A DNA stretch of 64,000 bases from Neocallimastix lanati (nom. inval.) (GCA_016946835.1 JACVTC010000058.1:990348-1054347), one strand, 5' to 3'. Counted from the stretch's first letter, positions 32,844 to 44,384 are shown. Numbers and translations are program-made. The notes: a model not told the origin generated them from the letters alone.

Positions 32844-33613
32844 TGTAAAGATATTATTAATATCTTTAAATAATTTTAATTAAATTTAATCATAAATTTA
32901 AGTAAAATTAAAATAAATTTATTTGAAATCACGTGTATAAAATTATTGAAAATATTTTTAACATAATTTCGATTTTTTCCAATCATACTAATAAATTAAA
33001 AATTTCTCTTGTGAAACTAGTATTTGAAAATCATTTCTTTTTATGTAATTTAATTTAAATAATAAGAGTTAAGGTTTTTCACAAGATAAATTAACAACAT
33101 GAAACTATGCAATTAGTCATGTTGAAACTTACGGCATTTTATGCTAAATTTATATTAAATAATTATGACAACTTTTATATTATTTTTAAATAGAAAATAT
33201 ATAATAAATTTACTAATAATATTTAAATAATAAATAAATAATAAATGAACTCAATTAGAATTGATTATATTTATTTTAGTTATTAATTATAATTCTCTTT
33301 ATTTAGTAATAGTTAATTATTTATTATTAGTTTAGGTTAGTATTGTTTTTAAATAAATAGCTAGATAATATAATTCAATAGGAATTATATATTATAAATG
33401 TAATAAGATAAAAATATAAATAGTTATCAAATTTCATGTATTTTAATCGATGTAATTGTTATTAACGATTTCTTGTTAATAACACTTTAAAATAAATAAA
33501 GATTTTAATATTTAAAAAATTAATAAAACTTGTTCTTTAAAACTATTATTTTGTGTTTTAGTGTTATTATTGAAGTGTTGATTTATAATCTATTTTTTTA
33601 CCAAAACTTTATA
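32844..33613 (+). repeat. Gypsy-B 5' LTR (complete copy)
   Basis: 770 bp, TGTAAAG...CTTTATA, followed at once by the self-primer sequence ATAACAATTAC (33614-33624). Preceded by the target duplication GATCC. Confidence 0.93.
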
Positions 33614-33912
33614 ATAACAATTACCTTTTAAACAAACAAAAATACGTTATAAATCAATAAAAAATATTTAAAACACGTGACTCTTTTGTGGCTTATTTGT
33701 GGCTTGAATCAAGATATTTTTACCAGATATTTTTACCAAGGATTTTTAGAAGCTACCCACTTTTGACACTACCGACTTTGGAATACTCACAATTTTAGAT
33801 TATTGCTACCAGCTTTAGAATATCGCTACCAGTTTAAGGAAATATTCAACTCGATTCAGGCTATTCTACCAGTTTAAGGAAATATTCTACTCGATTCAGG
33901 CTAATTCTACCA

Positions 33913-33962
<50 letters not shown>

Positions 33963-34294
33963 TTACCAGACTCATACCATACCATTTATCATATTGGGAC
34001 ACTTGTGCAAGACTTTTGAATAAAATTACCAGATTACGTGAGAAATCCATAATATTATTTGGAATTAATTTTAACCAGTAAGATACTATATTATAATATT
34101 CAGTTTACTCGACGGCACCACTACAATTGGAGAGAGCCAGTTCGACTTTACATACAATATTATAATAGAAATATCTTTTTATTAGAACATCTATTTCAAA
34201 TATCATTATTTAAAATATTCAAAAGTAAATAATAAGTTACAAATTGAACGAAGTTGAAGATTTAATTCAAAAATTCGAAAACCTTGATTTAGAA
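33614..34294 (+). other. Gypsy-B 5' leader, ATG-free
   Basis: About 680 nt between the LTR and the first ATG. It starts with ATAACAATTACC, includes two direct repeats of about 40 bp at about 33827-33905, a 44-A run at 33917-33960, and repeated TACCAG motifs. There is no ATG in any frame until 34295. Confidence 0.85.
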
Positions 34295-37200
34295 ATGAAC
34301 CAAGCAAATAATCAAGGCTTCTTAAGAAACACTCAGAAAACAGTAAATGATCCACCACTGTTTTCTGGTATCAAGAGGGAATTCGACGGGTTCCTAACCA
34401 GAGCCGAAATTGCTATGGAATCCAACCCACATGGAATTAATAATGACATCGTAAAAGTCAAATTCATAATTTCTTATTTAATTGGAGAACCTTTAGACTG
34501 GGCTTCGTCTTTGAGACGCAACAATGACGAAATTTTGAATTCCTATGAAAATTTCATTAATGAACTTAGAGCTCGTTATGGTGAAGAAGAAGTTAATACT
34601 GTAATTGCTAATGGGAAACTTTGTTCAATCCGTCAACATAAGTTTGGCCGCGTTAACGATTACATTAATGAATTCAATAAAGTTGCAAGAAACTCAGACT
34701 TCAACGAGTCTGCAAAAATATACATGTTTATCAAAGGATTACATTATAAAATGAGAGAACATCTTGCCGTGGTCAATCCGAACCCAAACAATTTAAGAGC
34801 TTTGTTTACTGACGTTATTAGCATTGAGAGTTTAACCAAAAGACACAGTATTAATGAATTTTATTTTCATCAATACAATCACCGAAACAACGCTAGTTCC
34901 AGTACACAACTCACTAATAATGATCCCATGGAAGTTGACCTCTATCGAATCAAGAGAGGTCAAAGGAATACCAACTATTTCCCATCCAACAAGAAATTGT
35001 ACCAGGAGAATGTTAACTCTAAGGAAGAAGAAAGAAGAAAAGGTCTTTGCTACTATTGTAAGCAACCAGGGCATCTTAAATTTAATTGCCCGAACAAGAA
35101 GAGGCCCGCTACAGTTAAAATGATCAACAAGAAAGAAAGAAATGATAATATTGCATCTACTAGCTTAAGAAGAATCAGAAGAATCAACAGCCAAGAAGAT
35201 ATTTTGAAAGTCAGAAAAATTGTTGAAGAGCAAAACTCACTCTTGACCAAGAAAAGTAACATTATTGATTTTTATATCAAAACAAACGATACAGAAGAAG
35301 TAAAGGCAAGAGTTTTGATTGATTCTGGATCAGATCTTAACTTTATTCACCCAGAATTTGCGAAGGCTTTTGGAATCAAAACCCAACAAATTGAAGAACC
35401 ATTCCGTGTTACTGGTCTTGGTTACGGAATATCAACAGTTAAAAAGGAAACGGAGAAGTGCATTTTACGTTTAAAAAATCACTTAGAAATCATTCAATTG
35501 TATGTACTCAGAATTCCTGATGTTGATATTATTTTAGGTCTACCTTGGATTGAGAAGCATTCGCCTTATAATTACCACGACGCAAAGAAGATCTCCTTTG
35601 GCTCAGGATTTTGCGCTAGACACTGTAATAACGGTAAAAGAAAAAGAAAGAACAAGATCAAGAACAAGAAAAAGAACAAAGGAAAAGAATCTGCTACCGA
35701 CTTGGAAGAAAATAAAATTATTGAAGACTCAAGAAAAAGAAAATCTTTCTTTGAATCCGATTCCGAATCTGATTCTGAAGAAGAAATTTCTATTCGTGGC
35801 CGCCGAACTCGTATTAGAACTTGTACTGAATTTATTAATAGTGATAGCGATAGTGATATTAATGATACTTTTATGTTAGATAATTTTAGTGATAGCATTA
35901 GTGATAGCGATAATTTTAGTGATAGTGATGATATTATTGTTATGAATTGTGATAGTAAAATTAGTAAAAATAGTTTAAAGATCTTAAAGAAAATTTGTGA
36001 ATCAAGTAAATGTAAGAAATTAAATGTAATTGAAAAATGTAATAATGAAAATAATAATTTAAATAAAGATGATGAAAAGGTCGAAGTACCTGAAATCTAT
36101 TTGATGTTTAAAGAAGTGTTTAATGAAAATAATTGTAATGTGTTACCTCCGCATCGTAATTATGATTGTGAGATTAAATTAAAAGATAATTGTAGTTTAT
36201 TTTATGGACCGTTGTATCCTTTAACTGAGACGGAGAGAGAAGAATTAAAGAAATATTTAGAAGAAAATTTAAAAAAGGGTTTTATTAGAAAATCTTCTTC
36301 TCCCGCTGGAGCACCTATTTTATTTGTTAGAAAAAAGGATGGTACATATAGACTAGTTATTGATTATAGAAAATTAAATGAAATGACCATCCGTAACTCT
36401 TACCCTCTTCCTTTAATTAGTGAATTGTTGGATAGAGTTAAAGGTGCTAAATATTTTACTAAGTTAGATTTAAAATCTGCCTATAACTTAGTAAGAATTA
36501 AAGAAGGTGACGAGTACAAAACTGCCTTTCGCACAAGATATGGGCACTTTGAATATCTCGTTATGCCTTTTGGGCTTAAGAATGCCCCTGCTACATTCCA
36601 ACATTTTATAAATGATGTTCTCAGTGATTACTTAGATGATTTTGTAATCTCTTATATTGATGACATTTTAATTTATTCTAATACTTTAGAAGAACATCAT
36701 GTACATGTCAAGAAAGTTTTAAGAAAATTGTTAGAGAATCATTTAGTTGTTAAATTAGAAAAGTGTGAATTTGATGTAACTGAAACTACTTTTCTTGGTT
36801 ATGTTTTATCAAGAGATGGAATTAAAATGGATAAAGAAAAAGTTAAAGCAATTTTAGATTGGCCTGTTCCAACAAACGTTAAAGAAATTCAATCGTTTAT
36901 TGGACTTTGTAATTATTACAGAATTTTTATTAAAGACTTTGCGAAAATTGCAAATCCTCTCCACAAATTAACTAGAAAAAATGTTCCTTTTAATTGGAGT
37001 TCTGAACAACAAAAAGCGTTTGATACTTTAAAAGAATTATTTACTACTGCTCCTATTTTGAAACATCCTGATAGCAACAAACAATTCATTGTTGAAACTG
37101 ATGCTAGTAATTTTGCTGTTGGTGCAATTCTTTCTCAGGAATTTGATGGGCATTTGCATCCAATTGCTTTTATTTCTACTAGCTTAACTAAATCCCAAAG

Positions 37201-39064
37201 AAATTACCCTATCTATGACAAAGAACTTCTTGCTATTAAAGTTGCATTGGAAGGATGGAGACATTACTTAGAAGGAGCTCGCCATCAGTTTATTATTTAT
37301 ACTGATCATAAGAATTTAACTTTCCCTCGAAAACCTGAACTTCTTTCCCAACGCCAAATTCGTTGGTATGAATTCTTATCTAGATTTGATTTTAAACTAA
37401 TTTACAGAGCTGGTAAAAAGTCAGGTAAACCAGATATTTTATCCAGACGTAGTGATCATTTATTTGCTAGTGTTCGTCCTATTTCATGCGTTATTAATTC
37501 ATGTAGTTTTAAGAATGATTCTTTAATCTCCTCTATTCATGATTCTCTAGCTAATGATGAATTCTATTGCAAAATAACTGAATTTCTTAAAAATGATAAA
37601 TCAAAAGATCCCCCTTTTAGTAAAATCGATAAATTTTCTCTTGACAAAAATGGTTATTTACTTTTTGAAAATTTAATTTATGTTCCCAATAAAATTAGAA
37701 TAAGAGTTTTAGAACTCCATCATGACTCTATTTCTGCTGGTCATTTTGGAATTAATAAAACTATTGAACTTATTTCTCGTAATTTCTGGTGGCCTAAATT
37801 ACAAAAAGATGTTAAAATGTTTATTAAATCTTGTGAAATTTGTTCAAAATCCAAAATCCCAAGACATAAGCCATATGGTTTACTTTCTCCACTTTCTACA
37901 CCCAATAGAGCCTGGTCTGCTATCTCTATGGATTTTATTGTTGAACTTCCGAAATCCAAAGATATGACCACTATAATGGTTGTTGTGGATCGCTTAACTA
38001 AAATGGCTCATTTTATACCATTTAGATGTCTTCCTACTGCTTCTATTGCTGCTGATTCTTTCATTGCTAATATTTTTAAACTTCATGGTTTCCCCGATTC
38101 TATTATTTCTGATCGTGGTTCTCAATTTACCTCTGATTTTTGGAATCGTCTTTGCTCTCTTTTAAATATTAAGCATTCTTTTTCTACTGCTAATCACCCG
38201 CAGACTGATGGTCAAACGGAGAGGGTGAACTCGATATTGGAACAATATCTTCGTTGTTTCATTAACGAAAAACAAAATAATTGGTTTGATTTATTACCTT
38301 TTGCAGAATTTTCTTATAACAATACTTTACAACAATCAATAAATCAATCACCATTTTTTGCAAATTATGGATTTAATCCAAAGTTTAATCCTGAGATTCC
38401 TTCAAACGAGAATCCACATAGAGCTGAAAAAAGAATATTGAATATTAACGAAAACATAAAGTTTTTAAAAGAAAATTTAGAACAAGCGAAAAAGACTTAT
38501 AAAAAATATGCAGATTTAAAAAGAATGGATTCTCCTGATTTTAAAGTAGGAAATAAAGTTTATCTTTTAAAGGGTAATACAACAAAGAAAAATAAAAAAT
38601 TATCTGATCAACTAATAGGACCCTTTGAAATCATTAGAAAAGTTAGTGATTTAGCGTATGAACTTAAACTTCCTAATAATATGCGCTGTCACCCTGTATT
38701 CCATGTTTCGCTCCTCGAACCTTACCATGAAAATGAATTCCCAAACAGAAGAAATACTCGTAGAAGAAATATTAATCTTACTACGGATACAATTAATAGA
38801 AGTCCTGAAAGAATAATTAAAATGAAAACTTTTAACAATAAAAATCGTTACTTGATTAAATGGAAAGGATGCGATTCTAATGAAAATACTTGGATCGATG
38901 AAGATCAAATTTTTGATAAACAATTAATACAAGAATACTATAGAAAAGAAAAGAAGAATAAATCTTCGAATATTAACAATGAATTTTGCCAACTACCTGA
39001 AGATTCGAACGAGTATTATGTTAGGCATAAATATCAACCTTTTGTGATCGATCTTCCTTCCTAA
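34295..39064 (+). CDS. gag-pol: Gypsy-B Gag-Pol polyprotein, chromovirus (intact, in complete element)
   Basis: The predicted protein is the same, residue for residue as far as I can see, as that at 21517-26286: gag with CCHC knuckle, DSG protease, RT (YIDD), RNase H, D59D35E integrase and C-terminal chromodomain in one frame of 1589 codons from ATG 34295 (open from TTG 34244). The chromodomain is expected to direct integration to particular chromatin. Unlike the other copy, this one has both LTRs and a target duplication, so it could be the autonomous source copy. Confidence 0.94.
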   Translation: MNQANNQGFLRNTQKTVNDPPLFSGIKREFDGFLTRAEIAMESNPHGINNDIVKVKFIISYLIGEPLDWASSLRRNNDEILNSYENFINELRARYGEEEVNTVIANGKLCSIRQHKFGRVNDYINEFNKVARNSDFNESAKIYMFIKGLHYKMREHLAVVNPNPNNLRALFTDVISIESLTKRHSINEFYFHQYNHRNNASSSTQLTNNDPMEVDLYRIKRGQRNTNYFPSNKKLYQENVNSKEEERRKGLCYYCKQPGHLKFNCPNKKRPATVKMINKKERNDNIASTSLRRIRRINSQEDILKVRKIVEEQNSLLTKKSNIIDFYIKTNDTEEVKARVLIDSGSDLNFIHPEFAKAFGIKTQQIEEPFRVTGLGYGISTVKKETEKCILRLKNHLEIIQLYVLRIPDVDIILGLPWIEKHSPYNYHDAKKISFGSGFCARHCNNGKRKRKNKIKNKKKNKGKESATDLEENKIIEDSRKRKSFFESDSESDSEEEISIRGRRTRIRTCTEFINSDSDSDINDTFMLDNFSDSISDSDNFSDSDDIIVMNCDSKISKNSLKILKKICESSKCKKLNVIEKCNNENNNLNKDDEKVEVPEIYLMFKEVFNENNCNVLPPHRNYDCEIKLKDNCSLFYGPLYPLTETEREELKKYLEENLKKGFIRKSSSPAGAPILFVRKKDGTYRLVIDYRKLNEMTIRNSYPLPLISELLDRVKGAKYFTKLDLKSAYNLVRIKEGDEYKTAFRTRYGHFEYLVMPFGLKNAPATFQHFINDVLSDYLDDFVISYIDDILIYSNTLEEHHVHVKKVLRKLLENHLVVKLEKCEFDVTETTFLGYVLSRDGIKMDKEKVKAILDWPVPTNVKEIQSFIGLCNYYRIFIKDFAKIANPLHKLTRKNVPFNWSSEQQKAFDTLKELFTTAPILKHPDSNKQFIVETDASNFAVGAILSQEFDGHLHPIAFISTSLTKSQRNYPIYDKELLAIKVALEGWRHYLEGARHQFIIYTDHKNLTFPRKPELLSQRQIRWYEFLSRFDFKLIYRAGKKSGKPDILSRRSDHLFASVRPISCVINSCSFKNDSLISSIHDSLANDEFYCKITEFLKNDKSKDPPFSKIDKFSLDKNGYLLFENLIYVPNKIRIRVLELHHDSISAGHFGINKTIELISRNFWWPKLQKDVKMFIKSCEICSKSKIPRHKPYGLLSPLSTPNRAWSAISMDFIVELPKSKDMTTIMVVVDRLTKMAHFIPFRCLPTASIAADSFIANIFKLHGFPDSIISDRGSQFTSDFWNRLCSLLNIKHSFSTANHPQTDGQTERVNSILEQYLRCFINEKQNNWFDLLPFAEFSYNNTLQQSINQSPFFANYGFNPKFNPEIPSNENPHRAEKRILNINENIKFLKENLEQAKKTYKKYADLKRMDSPDFKVGNKVYLLKGNTTKKNKKLSDQLIGPFEIIRKVSDLAYELKLPNNMRCHPVFHVSLLEPYHENEFPNRRNTRRRNINLTTDTINRSPERIIKMKTFNNKNRYLIKWKGCDSNENTWIDEDQIFDKQLIQEYYRKEKKNKSSNINNEFCQLPEDSNEYYVRHKYQPFVIDLPS

Positions 39065-39101
39065 AGTTAATCTCGCAGGAGCTCGACTTAAAGGGCGAGA
39101 T

Positions 39102-39870
39102 TGTAAAGATATTATTAATATCTTTAAATAATTTTAATTAAATTTAATCATAAATTTAAGTAAAATTAAAATAAATTTATTTGAAATCACGTGTATAAAT
39201 TATTGAAAATATTTTTAACATAATTTCGATTTTTTCCAATCATACTAATAAATTAAAAATTTCTCTTGTGAAACTAGTATTTGAAAATCATTTCTTTTTA
39301 TGTAATTTAATTTAAATAATAAGAGTTAAGGTTTTTCACAAGATAAATTAACAACATGAAACTATGCAATTAGTCATGTTGAAACTTACGGCATTTTATG
39401 CTAAATTTATATTAAATAATTATGACAACTTTTATATTATTTTTAAATAGAAAATATATAATAAATTTACTAATAATATTTAAATAATAAATAAATAATA
39501 AATGAACTCAATTAGAATTGATTATATTTATTTTAGTTATTAATTATAATTCTCTTTATTTAGTAATAGTTAATTATTTATTATTAGTTTAGGTTAGTAT
39601 TGTTTTTAAATAAATAGCTAGATAATATAATTCAATAGGAATTATATATTATAAATGTAATAAGATAAAAATATAAATAGTTATCAAATTTCATGTATTT
39701 TAATCGATGTAATTGTTATTAACGATTTCTTGTTAATAACACTTTAAAATAAATAAAGATTTTAATATTTAAAAAATTAATAAAACTTGTTCTTTAAAAC
39801 TATTATTTTGTGTTTTAGTGTTATTATTGAAGTGTTGATTTATAATCTATTTTTTTACCAAAACTTTATA
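39102..39870 (+). repeat. Gypsy-B 3' LTR (complete copy)
   Basis: 769 bp after the purine tract AAAGGGCGAGAT, ending TTTATA and followed by GATCC (39871-39875), the second half of the target duplication. Confidence 0.93.
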
Positions 39871-40907
39871 GATCCAGAGTCAATAAGAACCTTAACCTTG
39901 CTTTCTTCAATCTCATTAGTCTTGATAAAAAAATCTAAAATATTTGTTTTTTGTTGATTTTTGTCTTCACAAGTAACTTCTCTCATCATTACAAGTTCTT
40001 CTTGTTCAGTAAGTCTTCTTATTCTACGCATATTTGAAAAGTTACCCATAACACTATCATCGGTATCTTTTCCCTTCATAATTAACCTTAAGTTTTTTGG
40101 CTTTATCTTATTTGGACAATTGAATTTAAGATGTCCGGGTTGCTTACATAGGAAACAAACGCCCTTCTTTCTTTCTTCTGAATAATCTCTCTTTTCTTCT
40201 TTATACTTTATTGGACGGTAAGTATATTTTCTCTCGTTGGGACCTCTTTTTATACGGTAAAGGTCAATGTCCATTGGGTCGTTATGCGCAGCAGTATTAC
40301 TAAAAAATTCTACCTTTTCGTTTCTTCTAATTAAGCTTTCTATATTTAATACTGTAGTAGTTAACCTATCAAGAGATCTAGGATTTGGATCGATTAAAGC
40401 AAGTTTCTCTCTTAAAGGTTGTTTTAATCCTCTAATGAACATATATATTTTTGCACTTTCATTAAAGTCAGAGTATTGAGCGATCCTTTGGAACTCTGAA
40501 ATATATTCAAATACGTGCCCTTTCTTCTTCTGATAAATACTACACAGTTTACTATTGGCAACAATGGATTCGCTGGTATAATCACCGAAGTTTGATTTTA
40601 ACTCTTTCACGAAGTCATCGTATGAGTTAAGTAATGGACTATTATTCCTACGCAAGCAAGAGACCCATTCCAAAGGTTTCCCAAGCATGTAAGACATTAG
40701 GAATCTTACTCTTGCTGCATCGTTATTAAATTGATTTGGTCGGGATTCCATTGCTAGTTCTGCCCTTGTAAGGAATCCCTCAAGGTCGCATTTTCTTCCA
40801 ATAAATGATGGCGGCTTATTAATTACACCAAATGCATTGTTTTCTTCGTGATTCTCCATTATCTCTTCCAAGGATAATGTTTCAAAGAGTCTTTCTAAGT
40901 CTTCCAA
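39871..40907 (-). pseudogene. gag: Gypsy-A gag, interrupted copy 2
   Basis: Same as 27093-28129: ATG 40907, capsid-like region, CCHC knuckle, break in the protease DSG at the Gypsy-B LTR; the open frame runs on to a stop at 39855 in the LTR. Here the rest of the polyprotein continues on the far side of Gypsy-B (32843 downward), so this copy shows the original gag-pol continuity: removing Gypsy-B restores the GSDLNF protease sequence. Confidence 0.9.
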
Positions 40908-41313
40908 TTTAAGAAAATTTATTAATTATTTATTTATTTATTTTTTGCTTTGTTTTGTTTTGTTTTCTCAAAATTAATAACTTTATAATTATATTAGTAA
41001 AGTCGACCAGGTCTCTATCCAATTATGTATGGTGACGGTCGAGTAAACTAATTTTTTATAAATGACTTATTAATTTTGAAGAATTATATTTTTTCTGGTT
41101 ATTAGAAGGAGTTTTTTCACTTGTTTTAGTCTGTATTACTAGATACAATGTTCATTTAAGCCCTGAATTGTGGTCCTCGATTACAGTCCAATTATTGATT
41201 CCAAATTGGTTAGCTCTGAATAAAAACTCTTGACCGGCGGTAGACCAAAAAAATCTTCAGCTTGCGGATTCTGTTATTGCAACGTATTTTGTAAAATAAA
41301 AGGTAATTGTTAT
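40908..41313 (-). other. Gypsy-A 5' leader (copy 2)
   Basis: Leader of the outer Gypsy-A unit, with ATAACAATTACC directly after the LTR (41313 downward on the minus strand). Same as 28130-28535. Confidence 0.8.
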
Positions 41314-42016
41314 TGTAAAAGAAAACACAAAAATAGATTACAATAACAAAATACAATAAATTTTATTTTATTAAAAAATTTTTTATTAAAATATATTTTA
41401 TTAATATTTAATATTTATTTGTTAAAATAACAATTACATCGAGAAAAAATGTGAAAAGTATCTTCTATTTATACTTTTCCTAAATACATTGATAATATAT
41501 TATTTTATTTAAATTACATATATTTTAATTTAAAACTATCCTAATGAATTTTATTAAATAATAAATTTATAAACTATAGCTAAATTTAGAAAAATATAAT
41601 TATTAATTAAACTAAATACTAAATAATTAAAATTAAGTACATTTATTATCTATTTATTATTTTAATATTATAAGTAAAGTCTTTATTTATTTTCGATTTA
41701 AAAACAATGTTAAAGGAGTCATGATTAAATTTTGAAACTTAATTTTCACAAAATAAATTATTAATTTATTTTGTTTTAAACTTTAATTAATTCATTTAAA
41801 TTATTTTACAACAATAATTTTCTCAGAATTAAATTTTATAAAAATTATTACATTAAAAATTTATCTTGTGGCTTAAAGAATATAATTCAAAAATTTAGTT
41901 CATATGATTTATTTACTTTGTTTATTATTTTATAAATCAAAGATTAATTTACATTTTTGAATTACACAAGAAAAATTTTTAATTTAAAATGTGATTGGGA
42001 TAATCACATCTTTACA
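41314..42016 (-). repeat. Gypsy-A 5' LTR
   Basis: 703 bp, abutting the GTAGT duplication (42017-42021) and copia integrase sequence. It carries the TATA box and the GTAATTGTTAT site at the positions matching the internal LTR (offset 12778). Confidence 0.93.
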
Positions 42017-44004
42017 GTAGTTAAAGTTTTGTTGATATACTCAGTACCATTGTCAGATTTGAAATTTATAATTTTATATGAAGTAGTATTGGAAATAAAT
42101 TTATGAAATTTAATAAATATGTTAGGAACATCAGACTTATTCTTGATAAGGTAGACCCAAATTTTTCTAGAGAAATCATCAAGAAAAGTAACATAATAAT
42201 TGAAATCATTATATGATGTTTCCAATTTTCCAACTACATCAGAATGAACTAGTTCCATAGGTTTTGAAGCATTATTAGGGGAAGAGTAGAATGGTTTTCT
42301 CTTTAATTTAGTGATTTTGCATTGGCGACAATTTTTATCATTATGGTATTTAGTATGCTCAATGACAAAATCTTTGATATCATTATTATAAAAGTGTCCC
42401 AAACGAGCATGCCACAAGTTAGTATCAATGCTGAAAACATAATTCTTAGATATAGTATTATTTGAAGGTATTGTATCAAACACGAATAAATTTTCATCAT
42501 TCGCAAAAATATTTGCAATTAACTTATTATTTTTGAATATTTGTAAACGGTCTTTGTTATTTACGCGTTTCATTATAATAGTGCATCCATTTTTTAATAT
42601 TGAATGAGTGGAAATTAGATTGTTTTGAATATTTGACGCGTAATAAACATTTGATAATATAAAATCTTTATTTTTAAATTTACCATTGTAAGTACCTACA
42701 TTTTCGACCTTGTCTAAATCACCATTTGGATAAATGATATTTTTATTATTTACTTTATTTATATTGTTTAAATTGTTGATGTTATTAGTTAAGTTGATGC
42801 CAGTACCACTATCAATAATCCAATGTGTGGAATTATTATTATTATTTATTGTTGTATAATTACAATTTTGAATTACTGAAATACTTATTGTAAAATCAAT
42901 GTATACCTCATCTTCATTTTCATTATTATTTTCAAAAAAATTATTGTTATTATTATTAGATTTATCATTGTTCTTATTAATAATATTTCCAGAGTAATAA
43001 TTATTTTTGTTATTATATCTTTTATAATAATTTTTATTTTTGTAATTATTATTTTTATAATTTTTATCATTATCATCTGATTTATTATTTTCTCTAATTA
43101 AAAGATTATATTTACAATGATCAGTAGTGTGACCTTTAGTTTTGCATATATGACAATAATATTCGTTAAGAATTTTATTAGTATTATTATAATTTTTATT
43201 ATTATTTGGTTTATTTTTATTTATATTATTGACATTTGAATCGTTTATAACGGTAGTTTTTGACCTTAAAATTTCGGCTTTTTCAAAAAAGTCATGCCTT
43301 TTGTTTAATTCTTTAATAAGATCATCAAAAGTTTTATAACTATAAATTGGTGGTGAATTTATACCAATTCTATCTAATTCATTTACTGCAAATAAAAGTT
43401 TAGTTTCCTCATCAAAAGGAATTCTTTTTAATTTATTAGATTCAAATTTATGTTGTTCGAAAAGATTGTTTAATTCATTAATATATTGAATATAGTCATT
43501 GTTTATTAACTTAAGATTAATAATTTTATATTCGAGAATATTTAATAGTGCTTGGCCAGATTGATAGAAACGGTTTTTTAATCTATCAATCATACTATAA
43601 GCAGTTTTACATCCTCGTAAATATTCTTGGTTTGATTTTTCTAAACTATTTATTATGATAGATTGAACCGCATTATCCGATTTTATTTGACCTCTGTTCA
43701 TATTTGAATATTGGATTTCTTTTTCAATATAAATATCTAAATCATTGGCAATGAGATGCCTCTTTAAAGGCTCATACCAATCTAAGAAATTTTCTTTATT
43801 TAATACGAAATCTTTAATTTCAAAAACAGATTTAGTTATATTTCCATAATATTTGTTTATGATAATCCTTTTATCATTGGATTCATCATCTTCATATGAA
43901 GAAATCGATTCATCGTCCTTATTTTCAGTTGGATTCGATGAACTCGAACTCTCTTCAATATGATTATTATTGTTATTCTTTCTTTTAGCCATTCTTTGGA
44001 ACAT
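42017..44004 (-). pseudogene. gag-pol: Copia gag-protease-integrase, 5' half of polyprotein
   Basis: From ATG 44004 (MFQRMAKRK). It contains a UBN2/gag-like capsid region, an Asn/Lys-rich stretch, zinc knuckle CHICKTKGHTTDHC (about 43140), protease DSGTG (about 42800), integrase zinc finger (WHARLGHF...CRQC) and two integrase core Asp motifs (HSDVVGK, SDNGTEY). It is cut at KTLTT by Gypsy-A; the frame then reads four codons into the LTR and stops at 42004. Its continuation is at 15918 downward. It might still make a Gag-protease product. Confidence 0.9.
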
Positions 44005-44091
44005 TAATATAAAATAATTAATTATATTATAAAGTCATTAAAATCATTAAAATGTTTTAAAAATTAAAATTAATAATAGGTCTCTTGATAT

Positions 44092-44106
44092 ATGAGACTC
44101 TTAATC
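44092..44106 (-). promoter_or_regulatory. Copia primer-binding site for a tRNA-Lys(CUU) internal fragment
   Basis: The 15 bases next to the 5' LTR read ATGAGACTCTTAATC on plus, which is the sequence of the anticodon arm of eukaryotic tRNA-Lys(CUU) as I know it (anticodon CTT in the middle). The minus-strand RNA would therefore pair with that arm, as Drosophila copia and Ty5 do with half-tRNA-iMet. Confidence 0.65.
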
Positions 44107-44349
44107 TGTTAAGGAGTCAATATAAGATATGATGTGTACACAACAAAATGTATTATTATTTAATTAAATTTAATTTATTATTTATTAATTTATATGATTT
44201 AAAAAAGTATTTAAAAAGACTCAAAATATTAATTTCATAAAAAAATTTTCTTTTTATATTTTACATACAAATTATTACTTAATCAAATATTATAAATATT
44301 TATAATACTTTAATGTACAAAAGTTTAAATATTATGTTGAACTTTAACA
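44107..44349 (-). repeat. Copia 5' LTR
   Basis: 243 bp, apparently identical to 13013-13255, followed by ATATA and an (AT)n run. The run makes the outer target duplication less decisive than usual. Confidence 0.93.
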
Positions 44350-44384
44350 ATATATATATATATATATATTTTTATTTAATTTTC

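Larger units (their letters stand above)
32844..39870 (+). mobile_element. Gypsy-B, complete copy
   Basis: Complete element of 7027 bp inside Gypsy-A protease, flanked by the 5-bp duplication GATCC (32839-32843 and 39871-39875). It contains 5' LTR 32844-33613, leader, gag-pol 34295-39064, purine tract and 3' LTR 39102-39870. The LTRs differ by about 1 bp in length. All coding motifs are intact, making this the best candidate for an autonomous element in the window. Confidence 0.93.
15924..42016 (-). mobile_element. Gypsy-A chromovirus (Ty3/gypsy), host of nested Gypsy-B copies
   Basis: Gypsy-A is inserted in the copia integrase gene with the 5-bp duplication GTAGT (15919-15923 and 42017-42021); restoring the site reconnects the copia frame. 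On the minus strand it has a 5' LTR (41314-42016), gag (40907-39871), a Gypsy-B insertion, pol (32843 to 29270 with several lesions), an internal LTR (28536-29238), a second leader and gag (28535-27093), a recombined Gypsy-B block, and a truncated 3' LTR (15924-16037). The doubled LTR-leader-gag is best explained by tandem duplication. Pol stops and deletions show the element is old and defective. Confidence 0.85.
13013..44349 (-). mobile_element. Ty1/copia LTR retrotransposon, split by nested elements
   Basis: The two 243-bp LTRs look identical and begin TGTTAAGG and end TTTAACA; the element is flanked by the 5-bp duplication ATATA (13008-13012 and 44350-44354). On the minus strand the order is 5' LTR, primer-binding site, gag-protease-integrase, then (after the 26-kb insert at 15924-42016) integrase C-terminus, reverse transcriptase, RNase H, a polypurine tract (AGGGGGAA, just inside 13256) and 3' LTR. 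Without the insert it would be about 5.2 kb, normal for copia elements. Identical LTRs indicate that the copia insertion itself was recent, or that they have been homogenised. Confidence 0.9.
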
